DNA of 64,000 bases from Chitinophaga eiseniae (lineage in GTDB: Bacteria > Bacteroidota > Bacteroidia > Chitinophagales > Chitinophagaceae), in contig NZ_FUWZ01000002.1 in the NCBI RefSeq assembly GCF_900167135.1, positions 1,080,651 to 1,144,650 on the forward strand, read 5' to 3'. Every line of letters begins with the position of its first letter. The first letter of the stretch is position 1. The notes under the pieces were generated by a model. It had not been told where the DNA came from. It did not search any database and was given only the letters and a program-made list of their open reading frames with translations. Made by a program: the position numbers and the translations under genes. Below are positions 1 to 8,094 of the stretch, one piece after another.

Positions 1-453
1 TGAACTGGGGAAGAGAAATTTCTCATTGTCCCGGTGTTTGTTCATCACTTCCAGTACTCCTTTGGTAGAACCGTCGGCTCCGTAAAACACCTTCCGCTTA
101 CGATAGAGAATAAATTTCTGCAGGTATAACGCAACTGCTTCCGTGATACAAAAGTACTTGCAATCCTGCGATACTTTAATCTTCATCTCTTCACAGATCC
201 GGAAAAAGTGATCCACCGCATTACGACTCGTAAAAATCACAGCCGTGAAAGCCAGGATGTCAATTTTCTGTTTCCGAAACTCCTTAGCGGGTAAGCCTTC
301 CACCCTGATAAATGGGTAAAAGTCCAGCTTTACGTTGAACTTCTTTGCCAGATCAAAATAGGGAGACTTTTCTGTTTCAGGCTTAGGTTGAGAAATTAGG
401 ATTGACTGAATTTGTTTACCTTGCAAATCTTTTTTTGGCCCGCCTTTAATCAT
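1..453 (-). CDS. hemD: Uroporphyrinogen-III synthase, HemD family (3' end outside window)
   Basis: The first 151 codons are present; the gene runs off the left edge. HemD cyclises hydroxymethylbilane to uroporphyrinogen III in tetrapyrrole synthesis. The translation begins MIKGGPKKDLQGKQIQSILI and contains a SQPKPETEKSPYFDLA segment, a FIRVEGLP segment and a VIFTSRNAVDHFF strand-helix, which match the first alpha/beta lobe of the HemD fold in Bacteroidota. The ATG lies at 451-453. The next gene upstream is the DUF4271 membrane protein on the same strand, and the divergent hemW follows, so heme-related genes cluster here. The family is poorly conserved in sequence, so the call rests on motif pattern and context. 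Confidence 0.82.
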   Translation of the reverse strand, partial: MIKGGPKKDLQGKQIQSILISQPKPETEKSPYFDLAKKFNVKLDFYPFIRVEGLPAKEFRKQKIDILAFTAVIFTSRNAVDHFFRICEEMKIKVSQDCKYFCITEAVALYLQKFILYRKRKVFYGADGSTKGVLEVMNKHRDNEKFLFPSS

Positions 454-489
454 ACTTTTTTATGCTCTTGTGTTAACAATAGGCGATAA

Positions 490-1602
490 TCAAGGATTAC
501 CAGTTAACCAGATATTCAGCAGCACCTTAGTTAATATTAGCACCGGCGCTACTTCGAAAGCGCAAAGGTAAAGAAAAAAATGTAATTTACTGAAGGATAG
601 GTACTGCCTAACCAAAGAATAAGATCTAATATATCGGTAGACAACCAATAATACTATAAAAAATATCGAAATATAGAGGAAAGTCCGGGCTATTTCCACG
701 TCACAGAAGGCCAGCACCACAAGGAACGGCACCAGCAAAACCCCCAGAATTTTGTTGATCAGGTACAAAATAAAGATATAAGCGTCCGCCAGTTCACTGT
801 TTCCAAACAACCATCCGCAGAAACGCAGCATCACATACTTGATACCATAAACAGCCGCCACCAGCACTACCAGTCCGGGAATCAGCAACCATGGCTCTGC
901 CTGTGGAAATACCTGCTGCCGGTATAATACCAGGTACAGGTATACCCCCAGCGAAATCGCGAAAAAGGCGTTGAGCAGCATATTCGGGAAAGGCGCCTGT
1001 GACAGCTGGTCTTTCAATTGCCGCTGGCTCAGCGTAGGATTAAAAAAGGCCCTGAAGAGGTCCACGAAATACTTGGTGTAAGACAACCGGATAATACTCA
1101 GCAATAGCAACACACCTCCCACCAGGTACACCAGCCAGTCCATATCCCGGTAGGGCCGCAAGGGGTTCGTATCCTTAAAGGAAGGCTTGCCCGGCTTGAG
1201 GAACATATTCTCCTGCGCCAGCTTCTTCATGTACAGGTCATAGTCAGACGCCGGCCGGGGCTTGGGAGCTGCCGCCAGTGCCGCACTGTCCTTTTTGAGG
1301 GCGCCGGTATCCGCCGGCAACGCCGCCGTAGCCGCCCTGACGGTATCTTTCCGGATAGTGCGCGTCGAGTCTTTTCTCACGGCGGTGGCAGCCGGCCGGG
1401 GCTTCGGACGCAGCGTGTCGGACGCCACACGGGTAGCCGCAGGTTTCTTTTTTACAGGGGCAGGCACGGCAGTACTGTCTGCAGTTTGTGCCATGATCGG
1501 TAAGTAGCTGAAAATAAATAGAAACAATAACCAGTTGCGCACCAGAAAATATTTTGCAATGACTTTTAATCGGTTTTCCAAATTCAACGTGTGCCCCATC
1601 AT
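490..1602 (-). CDS. DUF4271 domain-containing membrane protein
   Basis: About 370 residues. An N-terminal hydrophobic segment (LVRNWLLFLFIFSYLPIMAQ) looks like a signal peptide. A Pro/Ala/Lys-rich low-complexity linker of about 90 residues follows, then a C-terminal half with roughly six membrane segments (for example VYLVGGVLLLL, ALGVYLYLVLYRQ, FLYISIFFIVLLVVYRY). This is the architecture of Bacteroidota DUF4271 proteins, which commonly sit next to hemD. The function is unknown. I chose the MMGHT start (1602/1599). Reading-frame starts further upstream (TTG at 1716, ATG at 1695) would lie before the predicted -7 element at 1674-1681, so they are unlikely. Probably co-transcribed with hemD, with a gap of 36 bp. 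Confidence 0.8.
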   Translation of the reverse strand: MMGHTLNLENRLKVIAKYFLVRNWLLFLFIFSYLPIMAQTADSTAVPAPVKKKPAATRVASDTLRPKPRPAATAVRKDSTRTIRKDTVRAATAALPADTGALKKDSAALAAAPKPRPASDYDLYMKKLAQENMFLKPGKPSFKDTNPLRPYRDMDWLVYLVGGVLLLLSIIRLSYTKYFVDLFRAFFNPTLSQRQLKDQLSQAPFPNMLLNAFFAISLGVYLYLVLYRQQVFPQAEPWLLIPGLVVLVAAVYGIKYVMLRFCGWLFGNSELADAYIFILYLINKILGVLLVPFLVVLAFCDVEIARTFLYISIFFIVLLVVYRYIRSYSLVRQYLSFSKLHFFLYLCAFEVAPVLILTKVLLNIWLTGNP

Positions 1603-1673
1603 CACACCCAACCAGGGGGCAATTAACGCCGTCCTGTTCACATAACAAAACTGAAACGTAATTTTGCTGTTTG

Positions 1674-1681
1674 CAAAGATA
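1674..1681 (-). promoter_or_regulatory. Predicted -7 promoter element (TATCTTTG) for DUF4271-hemD
   Basis: TATCTTTG on the minus strand matches the Bacteroidota -7 consensus TAnnTTTG. It places the transcript start near 1668 and leaves a leader of about 65 nt before the chosen ATG. I did not find a convincing -33 TTG at the ideal distance, so confidence is moderate. Confidence 0.45.
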
Positions 1682-1742
1682 TTAAAATAGTCCATAGTTG
1701 ACCGGTAAAACGGCAACAGCAGGCTATTGATAAAAAACGCTG

Positions 1743-2867
1743 ATGGCCGGAATTTATTTACATATTCCCTTTTGTAAGCAGGCTTGCTACTACTGCAACT
1801 TCCATTTTTCTACTTCACTGGCCCGCAAAGCGGACATGGTGCAATGCCTGCTGCAGGAAACAGACCTGCAGCGCGGCTACCTCGGCGGTGAGCGGGTAGA
1901 TACCATCTACTTCGGTGGCGGCACGCCCAGCCTGCTGGACACAGCGGAGCTGCAACTGCTGCTCTCCCGCATATACAGCACTTTCGACGTAGCGCCCGAT
2001 GCGGAAATTACGCTGGAAGCCAACCCCGATGACCTGGATGCTGATAAGCTGTTATCGCTCCGCGAAGCCGGTATCAACCGGCTCAGCATCGGGACACAGT
2101 CCTTCCATGAAACAGACCTGCAATGGATGAACCGCGCCCATAACAGCCGGCAGGCGCTGGACTGTATCGTGCAGGCGCAGCAGCTGGGATTCCGCAACAT
2201 CACGATAGACCTGATCTATGGCGGGCCCACCCTTACCGACGAAGGATGGCGCGAAAATGTGGAACAGGCCATCGCCCTGGGCATTCCGCACCTTTCCTGC
2301 TATGCCCTGACCGTAGAACCCGGCACAGCGCTGGACCATTTCATCCGTAAGAAAAAAATGGCCGCTACCGATCCTGACAAGGCGGCCCGGCATTTCGAAC
2401 TACTGATGCAATGGCTGGAAGCCGCCGGTTATGAACACTACGAGATTTCCAACTTCGCGTTGCCCGGCTGGCATTCGCGGCATAACAGCAGCTACTGGCA
2501 GGGCAGGTCTTACCTGGGCCTCGGCCCGTCAGCCCACTCTTTCAACGGCCACTCCCGCCAGTGGAATGTAGCCAACAATGCTACTTATATCAAACGCATC
2601 ACCGCCGGCGAAATACCAGCCGAAACAGAAAGCCTGACAACGGAGATGCAGTTCAACGAATACATCATGACCTCCCTGCGCACTTCCGCCGGTTGTAACC
2701 TGGAATGGGTCGCGGAAAAATTCGGGGCAGACCAAAGTCTGCGCCTGCAGCAGGAAAGCCGGCAATTTATAGATAAAGGATGGATGGTTGTTCAGGGAGA
2801 GACGCTGCGGCTCACCAAGGCCGGACGCCTTTTCGCAGACGGCATAGCAGCGGATTTGTTTATTTGA
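1743..2867 (+). CDS. hemW: Radical SAM heme chaperone HemW (coproporphyrinogen III oxidase-like)
   Basis: 374 residues. The N-terminus MAGIYLHIPFCKQACYYCNF carries the radical-SAM CxxxCxxC triad (Cys11, Cys15, Cys18) plus the extra C-x-F of the HemN/HemW group. GGGTPSLL is the glycine-rich SAM-binding motif, and EANPDDLD and RLSIGTQSF are characteristic of HemW. The HemW C-terminal domain is present (YEISNFALPGWHSRHNSSYWQG). HemW binds heme and is thought to deliver it to target enzymes; it is not a true coproporphyrinogen dehydrogenase. It lies divergently from the DUF4271-hemD pair, which supports a heme role. The ATG directly follows the short divergent promoter region. An unusual G-rich repeat lies just downstream. 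Confidence 0.93.
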   Translation: MAGIYLHIPFCKQACYYCNFHFSTSLARKADMVQCLLQETDLQRGYLGGERVDTIYFGGGTPSLLDTAELQLLLSRIYSTFDVAPDAEITLEANPDDLDADKLLSLREAGINRLSIGTQSFHETDLQWMNRAHNSRQALDCIVQAQQLGFRNITIDLIYGGPTLTDEGWRENVEQAIALGIPHLSCYALTVEPGTALDHFIRKKKMAATDPDKAARHFELLMQWLEAAGYEHYEISNFALPGWHSRHNSSYWQGRSYLGLGPSAHSFNGHSRQWNVANNATYIKRITAGEIPAETESLTTEMQFNEYIMTSLRTSAGCNLEWVAEKFGADQSLRLQQESRQFIDKGWMVVQGETLRLTKAGRLFADGIAADLFI

Positions 2868-3087
2868 TTATTTGTTCATTTGATTATTTGATTTACGATT
2901 TGGGGATTTGGGATTTGGGGATTTGGGGATTTGGGGATTTGAAGCGAAGATGAACCCGGAATTATTAAATCTTTAAATAAAAAAATAACCAAATAATTTA
3001 GGGATTTAATCATTTGGAAAGAACTCTTTTAAACAAAGCAGCGCTCCAAATAACTAAATCCCTAAATGAAAAAATATCAAAATATTA
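2868..3087. repeat. Convergent intergenic repeat region with GGGGATTT tandem run
   Basis: This 220-bp gap lies between the convergent hemW and the DHS-family gene. It opens with words such as TTTGATTATTTGATTTACG. At 2902-2936 it contains five G-runs (4, 3, 4, 4 and 4 G) separated by ATTT. It closes with partly complementary AT-rich words (AAATAACCAAATAA, CTAAATCCCTAAATG). The vocabulary is shared with other convergent gaps in this window (10186, 56148, 58130, 62381). I see no gene here. The G-run is a strong candidate for quadruplex formation on the plus strand. Confidence 0.7.
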
Positions 3088-4062
3088 TTACCAGCCCAAC
3101 ACGTAGGAGAAAATCAGCGGCGCTACGATGGTAGCATCTGATTCCACGATGAACTTAGGCGTATGTATATCCAGTTTGCCCCAGGTGATTTTCTCGTTGG
3201 GAACAGCGCCGGAATAGGAACCGTAAGAAGTAGTTGAGTCGGAGATCTGGCAGAAATAGCTCCAGAAAGGAACGTCTGTCCATTCCAGGTCCTGGTACAT
3301 CATCGGCACTACGCAGATCGGGAAGTCACCGGCGATACCGCCACCGATCTGGAAGAAGCCAACGCCTTTACCACCAGAGTTTTTACGGTACCAGTCAGAC
3401 AGGAAAATCATGTATTCGATACCGCTTTTCATGGTAGAAGCTTTCAGCTCACCTTTGATGCAGTAGGAAGCAAAGATATTGCCCATGGTGCTGTCTTCCC
3501 ATCCCGGAACGATGATAGGAATATTTTTTTCAGCGGCAGCGAGCATCCAGCTGTTTTTCGGATCGATTTCGTAGTTTTCTTTCATGACACCGCTGAGCAG
3601 CAGTTTGTACATGTACTCGTGCGGGAAATAACGTTCACCTTTATCTTCCGCATCTTTCCAGATTTTGTGGATGTGTTGCTGGATACGGCGGAACGCCTCT
3701 TCTTCAGGAATACAGGTATCTGTTACGCGGTTAAAGCCTTGTTCCAGCAGGTCCCATTCTTCCTGCGGGCTCAGGTCGCGGTAGTTAGGCACTCTTTTGT
3801 AGTGCGTGTGTGCTACCAGGTTCATAATATCCTCTTCCAGGTTAGCGCCGGTACAGGAGATGATGTCCACTTTACCCTGACGGATCATTTCAGCGAAAGA
3901 AATGCCCAGCTCGGCCGTACTCATGGCACCAGCCAATGTAACCATCATTTTACCGCCTTCCAGTAAATGTGTTTCATATCCTTTGGCAGCATCCACCAAT
4001 GCAGCAGCATTAAAGTGGCGGTAATGGTGCTGGATAAATTGAGAAATGGGTCCCTTATTCAT
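3088..4062 (-). CDS. Deoxyhypusine synthase family protein
   Basis: 324 residues of the deoxyhypusine synthase fold, an NAD-dependent enzyme family that transfers the aminobutyl group of spermidine. Visible motifs are MMVTLAGAMSTAELG near the N-terminus, ISCTGANLEEDI, GKGVGFFQIGGGIAGDFPI, and EKITWGKL, where Lys296 aligns with the catalytic lysine of eukaryotic DHS (SWGKI). Bacteria have no eIF5A, so the substrate is probably a polyamine (homospermidine-like chemistry has been proposed for bacterial members); that part is inference. It is single-gene, convergent with hemW, and starts with ATG at 4060-4062. Confidence 0.85.
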   Translation of the reverse strand: MNKGPISQFIQHHYRHFNAAALVDAAKGYETHLLEGGKMMVTLAGAMSTAELGISFAEMIRQGKVDIISCTGANLEEDIMNLVAHTHYKRVPNYRDLSPQEEWDLLEQGFNRVTDTCIPEEEAFRRIQQHIHKIWKDAEDKGERYFPHEYMYKLLLSGVMKENYEIDPKNSWMLAAAEKNIPIIVPGWEDSTMGNIFASYCIKGELKASTMKSGIEYMIFLSDWYRKNSGGKGVGFFQIGGGIAGDFPICVVPMMYQDLEWTDVPFWSYFCQISDSTTSYGSYSGAVPNEKITWGKLDIHTPKFIVESDATIVAPLIFSYVLGW

Positions 4063-4226
4063 GTCATTTAATCATTTATACATTAACAGCCTGGCTCATA
4101 AAGCCTTAACAGCTGGCAAAGTTAAGATAATTTTCCAAGGGAAAGGGGAGGGCTAAAAGAGAAAGGCTGAACGTAACGGTTTTACCGCTGCCGGCAGGCT
4201 GCGAAAGAGGAAGGGCTAAAAGAGAA

Positions 4227-4252
4227 AGGTCTGTGGCGGCGCCCACAGACCT
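4227..4252 (-). terminator. Hairpin terminator of the PepSY-like gene
   Basis: AGGTCTGTGG / CCACAGACCT forms a 10-bp perfect stem with a 6-nt loop, 36 bp beyond the stop codon at 4288. On the minus strand it is followed by a T-rich run (TTTCTCTTTT). An 18-nt word, AGGGCTAAAAGAGAAAGG, occurs twice nearby (4149-4166 and 4212-4229). Confidence 0.6.
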
Positions 4253-4287
4253 GTTCATTTCAATCAAACGGAAAGCACAAACTAAAA

Positions 4288-4740
4288 CTAAGCTTTTTTC
4301 AGGCGGCTCTTTACGCTGGTAGCGCCGGTCCCATCTGCTTTTAACACGGTCCAGGTATCTTTTCCCTCGAGGGTGATAAAATATACAACGTTACCATTGG
4401 AAGAATATTCAACGATGCAGTACAGGCTATCGTTGGGATATTTTTTATTGAGCCTGGAAGTGAGTGCCAGCGGCAGCTGTTCAGGATCAAGATAACGGGA
4501 GGTGGCCAGCAGGTTGCCTGCGTCGTCGAAGAAGGCTGTCACCTTGCTGCTGCTCATGTTAAATTTAGCCGTGAAGGTTTTGTTGTCGTCAGTATACCAT
4601 TTCACTTCGCTGGCTCCGGCGAATGTTTCGCTGAAGGAATGCTGTATTCTGCTGTTAACTGTAGTTTCATACGTGTTTGCAAAGAGGGCGCTTGCGGAAA
4701 GCAGTAATGCGGCACTCATCAGAAGAATTAATTTTTTCAT
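4288..4740 (-). CDS. PepSY-like periplasmic protein (putative beta-lactamase-inhibitor-like fold)
   Basis: 150 residues with a clear signal peptide (MKKLILLMSAALLLSASALFA). The mature part resembles the small secreted PepSY-like/DUF2874 proteins common in Bacteroidota: a SFSETFAGASEVKWY start, an alternating F/Y pattern, and a closing repeat (YCIVEYSSNGNVVYFITLEG). These proteins are thought to be soluble and periplasmic; the function is unknown. Single-gene unit on the minus strand with its own terminator at 4227-4252. The assignment is by pattern, not by a catalytic motif. Confidence 0.65.
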   Translation of the reverse strand: MKKLILLMSAALLLSASALFANTYETTVNSRIQHSFSETFAGASEVKWYTDDNKTFTAKFNMSSSKVTAFFDDAGNLLATSRYLDPEQLPLALTSRLNKKYPNDSLYCIVEYSSNGNVVYFITLEGKDTWTVLKADGTGATSVKSRLKKA

Positions 4741-5095
4741 GGCGGAAAAAATTTAAGAGGTTTTTAAAATTTTTTGTGTTGGTTTTTTGCTTTGATGACT
4801 CAAAACTACGGCGGAAATGGACGGTTGGTCAAGGCATACTTTACTGGTGGATGCACTAGATAACTTGGAGTATCCGCTATCGGACGTCCGGCTGGCCGGT
4901 GGCGGACAACTGCACGTGTTCCGCAGCCGTGGCCTGTTTGTTGGTGCCACCTTGCCAATGTTGCATGGACGAGTGTTAAGGTTGTGTTAAAGTGGATGAG
5001 AAATGTGGTTCAACGTGAAAACCGGCATGGCCTGCCCATCAATGGCAAAACGATCGTTACATTTGTCTGGTCAAAAACACCAGAACGGCTTTATT
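4741..5095. other. Intergenic region, no convincing gene
   Basis: This 355-bp gap separates the divergent PepSY-like gene and the ACP phosphodiesterase family gene. The half near 4741-4800 is AT-rich and should hold the minus-strand promoter; the half near 4810-4990 is GC-rich. A 57-codon open frame at 4817-4990 has no recognisable features. I see no clear -7 element. Confidence 0.5.
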
Positions 5096-5692
5096 ATGAA
5101 CTACCTGGCACACGCTTTTCTCTCTTTCCACCGGCCGGCACTGATCACCGGCAACCTGATCGCGGATTATGTAAAAGGCCGGCAGCAGCTGGCGCTGTAC
5201 AGCCCTGATGTGCAGGAGGGTATCCGGTTGCACCGGGCAATTGACACCTTTACAGACCAGCATCCGGTCACCTCCCGGGCCAAATCTTTTTTCCGCCCCG
5301 CCTGCGGCCTTTACAGCGGCGTATTTACCGACCTGGTATATGATCACTTCCTGGCAGTGGACAATTCCCGCTTTTCTGAAGACAGCCTGTATGACTTTGC
5401 TGCGGAGGTATATACTATTATTAATAATCAGCAGGAAGTGCTGCCGGAAAGATTCCTGGAGATGTTTAAATACATGCAGCAGTTCAACTGGTTATATAAT
5501 TACCGCGGTAACGAAGGCATGGAACGGGCTTTCCGGGGCATCAGCTCCCGGGCCAAAGGACTGGAAAGCAGTCCAGCCGTTATTTTTGCCGTTTTCCTGG
5601 AACATTATGAAGCGCTGAGAGGCTGTTACCAGGCTTTTTTCCCTGAGCTTCAGACATATGTGGAAAATTTGTTACAAAACGAAAACCGCTAA
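5096..5692 (+). CDS. Acyl carrier protein phosphodiesterase family protein (AcpH-like)
   Basis: 198 residues from the ATG at 5096 (MNYLAHAFLSFH), which is the canonical start of this HD-like family. Hallmarks are NYLAHAFLS, ITGNLIADYVKG, an IRLHRAIDTFTDQHP motif whose His/Asp residues are the likely metal ligands, and VFTDLVYDHFLA. Family members remove the phosphopantetheine arm from holo-ACP, although in several lineages the true substrate is uncertain. Open frame extends 31 codons upstream, but that part lacks family similarity. It is followed by a small hairpin (5693-5710) and then the DUF2911 gene, which has its own promoter. Confidence 0.82.
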   Translation: MNYLAHAFLSFHRPALITGNLIADYVKGRQQLALYSPDVQEGIRLHRAIDTFTDQHPVTSRAKSFFRPACGLYSGVFTDLVYDHFLAVDNSRFSEDSLYDFAAEVYTIINNQQEVLPERFLEMFKYMQQFNWLYNYRGNEGMERAFRGISSRAKGLESSPAVIFAVFLEHYEALRGCYQAFFPELQTYVENLLQNENR

Positions 5693-5739
5693 GGGCTTGT
5701 TAAAAAGCCCGGTTACTTTCCGGATTCGGTAAAAAATTC

Positions 5740-5747
5740 TAGGTTTG
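5740..5747 (+). promoter_or_regulatory. Predicted -7 element (TAGGTTTG) for DUF2911 gene
   Basis: TAGGTTTG fits TAnnTTTG and lies 41 bp before the start codon at 5789. No strong -33 match was found. Confidence 0.4.
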
Positions 5748-5788
5748 GGGCCGCAAGTTTGTTTTAAAAGAAAATAAAGTTTCACAGG

Positions 5789-6403
5789 ATGTATAAAAAA
5801 GCCATCATTTTCGCCTTTGTACTGGGACTATTCGCCGCCAACGCAGGAGCTCAGGATAAAAAATTGCCACCACTCGATGCCAGCCCCATGGACATGGTGT
5901 ACTACCCGCCGATGTATCCCTATGTGGTAAAGGTAAAAGGAGAACCCGGCGCGCTGGTAGCCAGGGTTATTTACAGCAGGCCGCAAACAAAAGGAAGAGA
6001 GATCTTTGGCAATCTGGAAGAATATGGGAAAATATGGCGGTTGGGCGCCAACGAAGCCACAGAAATAGAATTTTTCCGGCCGGTGGTCATCGCGGGCAAA
6101 AATGTTCCGAAAGGACGTTACACCCTGTACGCCATCCCTACTGAAAAAACATGGACTATTATCCTGAACAGGGAAATAGATATCTGGGGAGCTTTCAAAT
6201 ATGACCAGCGTAAAGACGTGGTGAGAACAGCTCTCCCTGTAACACCGCTGGACACCCCACTGGATGCCTTCACGATGGTATTTGAAAAAGGCGACCCGGG
6301 CGCCAACCTCATCATCGCCTGGGACAAGGTAAGTGTAAGTCTGCCCATCCGGTGGACAGACGGCGGCGCCAAAAGCGGTGCTAAAAGCGGTGCTAAAAAA
6401 TAA
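5789..6403 (+). CDS. DUF2911 domain-containing secreted protein
   Basis: 204 residues. It starts with a signal peptide (MYKKAIIFAFVLGLFAANAGAQ) and is otherwise filled by one DUF2911 domain: VYSRPQTKGREIFG-like YSRPQ..KGREIFG, YGKIWRLGANEATEIEF, VPKGRYTLYAIPTEKTWTII and DAFTMVFE. DUF2911 proteins are frequent secreted proteins of Bacteroidota with unknown function. The C-terminus ends in three tandem GAKSGAKSGAKK-type repeats, which look like a recently expanded basic tail. Monocistronic, with its own -7 element and a strong terminator. Confidence 0.87.
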   Translation: MYKKAIIFAFVLGLFAANAGAQDKKLPPLDASPMDMVYYPPMYPYVVKVKGEPGALVARVIYSRPQTKGREIFGNLEEYGKIWRLGANEATEIEFFRPVVIAGKNVPKGRYTLYAIPTEKTWTIILNREIDIWGAFKYDQRKDVVRTALPVTPLDTPLDAFTMVFEKGDPGANLIIAWDKVSVSLPIRWTDGGAKSGAKSGAKK

Positions 6404-6417
6404 CGCCTCCCACAAGA

Positions 6418-6469
6418 TAAAAAGACAAATGGCCCAACGATATCTGTATCGTTGGGCCATTTGTCTTTT
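6418..6469 (+). terminator. Strong intrinsic terminator
   Basis: A stem of more than 20 bp built from AAAGACAAATGGCCCAACGA and its complement, with a TCTG loop and ending in TTTT, directly after the DUF2911 stop codon. Confidence 0.85.
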
Positions 6470-6500
6470 ATATAGTGTGTAATATTTCAGAAAAAGGAAA

Positions 6501-6610
6501 GGGCGGTAAGACTACCGCCCTAAGAATTTTAACCATATCCTATGAAAAACCTACACGAATGTATATCGAATATCCATACCCGTTATAGTTCATTTGGTGA
6601 ACGATATAAA
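6501..6610 (+). repeat. Hairpin/AACCATATCC element, copy 1
   Basis: The 20-nt hairpin GGGCGGTAAGACTACCGCCC (6501-6520; 8-bp stem, AGAC loop) is followed after 10 nt by AACCATATCCTATGAAAAAC (6531-6550) and, 60 nt from the AACC, by CATTTGGTGAACG (6591-6603). It lies between the DUF2911 terminator and the transsulfuration gene promoter. The ATG at 6542 opens a 39-codon frame, probably spurious. See the corresponding finding for the comparison with copies 2-4. Confidence 0.75.
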
Positions 6611-6712
6611 AATCCTCGTAAGCGTGCTAAATCATTCCATCAACAGTTTCAGGACTGCTAAATCGGACAATAATTGCCGTGCTTGCTAAAATGTTCCAAT
6701 CACAAAAGGGAG

Positions 6713-6720
6713 TATATTTG
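6713..6720 (+). promoter_or_regulatory. Predicted -7 element (TATATTTG) for transsulfuration gene
   Basis: TATATTTG matches TAnnTTTG and lies 40 bp before the ATG at 6761. Confidence 0.5.
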
Positions 6721-6760
6721 AAAAACCACCAGAAATTGTTCATTATAAAATATTTAAGAC

Positions 6761-7900
6761 ATGAAGCTGGGTACTAAACTCATACACGCAGGTGTAGCGC
6801 CCGATCCCTCCACAGGGGCCATTATGACGCCTATCTTTCAAACCTCCACCTATGTACAGAGCGCCCCGGGGGAGCACAAAGGGTACGAATACGCCCGCAC
6901 CCAGAACCCCACCCGCGACGCCCTCCAAAACGCACTGGCAGCCATTGAAAACGGCACCCATGGTATAAATTTCGGCAGCGGGCTCGCCGCTACCGACGCA
7001 GTGATGAAGCTGCTGTCACCCGGCGATGAAGTAGTGGCTACCAACGACTTATACGGCGGTACCTATCGTATTTTCACCAAAGTATTTGAACGTTACGGCA
7101 TTAAGTTCTCTTTTGTGGGCATGAAAGACGCAGCCGGCGTGGCAGCGCATATCACCCCCAAAACTAAAATGATCTGGCTCGAAACGCCTACCAACCCACT
7201 CCTGAACATCATCGACATAGCAGCCGTGGCGCAAATAGCCCAAAAGAGCGATATTTTGCTCTGCGTAGACAATACTTTCGCTTCTCCGTACCTGCAAAAT
7301 CCGCTGGACCTGGGAGCAGACATCGTATTGCATTCCGCCACCAAATACCTGGGCGGCCACAGCGACGTGGTGCATGGTGCTGTGATCGTTAAAAACGAAG
7401 ACCTGGCCAGGCAACTGTATTTTATACAAAACAGCTGCGGCGCCGTACCGGGTCCACAGGACTGCTTTCTGGTGCTGCGGGGCATCAAAACCCTCCATGT
7501 ACGGATGCAGCGCCACTGCGAAAACGGAGAAAAAATCGCCCATTTCCTGCGCAACCATGACAAGGTGGACAGGGTATACTGGCCCGGCTTTACCGATCAT
7601 CCCAATTACGATATCGCCAAACGGCAGATGCGGGGCTTTGGCGGTATGATGTCTTTTACCCTGAAAGACGACAACCTTGAGGCCGCCAACCGGGTACTGA
7701 GCCACACCCACCTGTTTTCGCTGGCAGAATCGCTGGGCGGCGTAGAGTCGCTGATCGGGCATCCGGCCAGCATGACTCATGCCTCCATCCCCCGGGAAGA
7801 ACGTATTAAAAACGGGCTGGCAGATTCCCTGATCCGCCTGAGCGTAGGCATTGAAGACGTGGATGACCTGATAGCAGACCTCAACCAGGCTATCGGATAA
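6761..7900 (+). CDS. PLP-dependent transsulfuration enzyme (cystathionine gamma-synthase/gamma-lyase family)
   Basis: 379 residues of the Cys/Met-metabolism PLP family. Visible elements: GYEYARTQNPTRDALQ (substrate and neighbouring-subunit PLP contacts), FGSGLAATDAV, the PLP-N1 aspartate in LLCVDNTFASP (Asp170), and the Schiff-base lysine in HSATKYLGGHSD (Lys195). The C-terminal SLGGVESLIGHPASMTHASI is typical of cystathionine gamma-synthase and gamma-lyase. Sequence reading alone cannot separate synthase (MetB, O-acylhomoserine plus Cys) from lyase (CGL), so no symbol is given. It acts in methionine/cysteine interconversion in the cytoplasm. Single gene with its own promoter. Confidence 0.92.
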   Translation: MKLGTKLIHAGVAPDPSTGAIMTPIFQTSTYVQSAPGEHKGYEYARTQNPTRDALQNALAAIENGTHGINFGSGLAATDAVMKLLSPGDEVVATNDLYGGTYRIFTKVFERYGIKFSFVGMKDAAGVAAHITPKTKMIWLETPTNPLLNIIDIAAVAQIAQKSDILLCVDNTFASPYLQNPLDLGADIVLHSATKYLGGHSDVVHGAVIVKNEDLARQLYFIQNSCGAVPGPQDCFLVLRGIKTLHVRMQRHCENGEKIAHFLRNHDKVDRVYWPGFTDHPNYDIAKRQMRGFGGMMSFTLKDDNLEAANRVLSHTHLFSLAESLGGVESLIGHPASMTHASIPREERIKNGLADSLIRLSVGIEDVDDLIADLNQAIG

Positions 7901-8013
7901 CACGCTCATCAATCTGATTTTAATTCTTACCGGTTAAAAATTATCTTTACGAAGTATATATTTTTTTCCTGGACCATATCCACAGCCTATTTTATCAGCG
8001 CTGACGAATCAAA

Positions 8014-8051
8014 CCACCTGCGCTGTTGCCCTCAGGCAACAGCGCAGGTGG
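8014..8051. other. 17-bp perfect hairpin upstream of TIGR02757 gene
   Basis: CCACCTGCGCTGTTGCC, a CTCA loop, and the exact complement form a 17-bp perfect stem. There is no T-run on the plus side, so it is not a classical terminator in that direction. It lies 43 bp before the start codon at 8095 and after the transsulfuration gene. Confidence 0.6.
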
Positions 8052-8094
8052 CTGACGCGTATAGCCAGGCTGCAGATGTTACATGTGACACACT

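Noticed and set aside
4817..4990. 57-codon open frame in the intergenic region before the ACP phosphodiesterase gene
   Set aside because: No recognisable domain, no promoter-like -7 near it, and it overlaps the likely regulatory region of two divergent genes.
6542..6661. 39-codon ORF starting inside element copy 1 (MKNLHECISN...)
   Set aside because: The frame depends on a 1-nt difference in the distal block, and other copies encode a different, shorter product.
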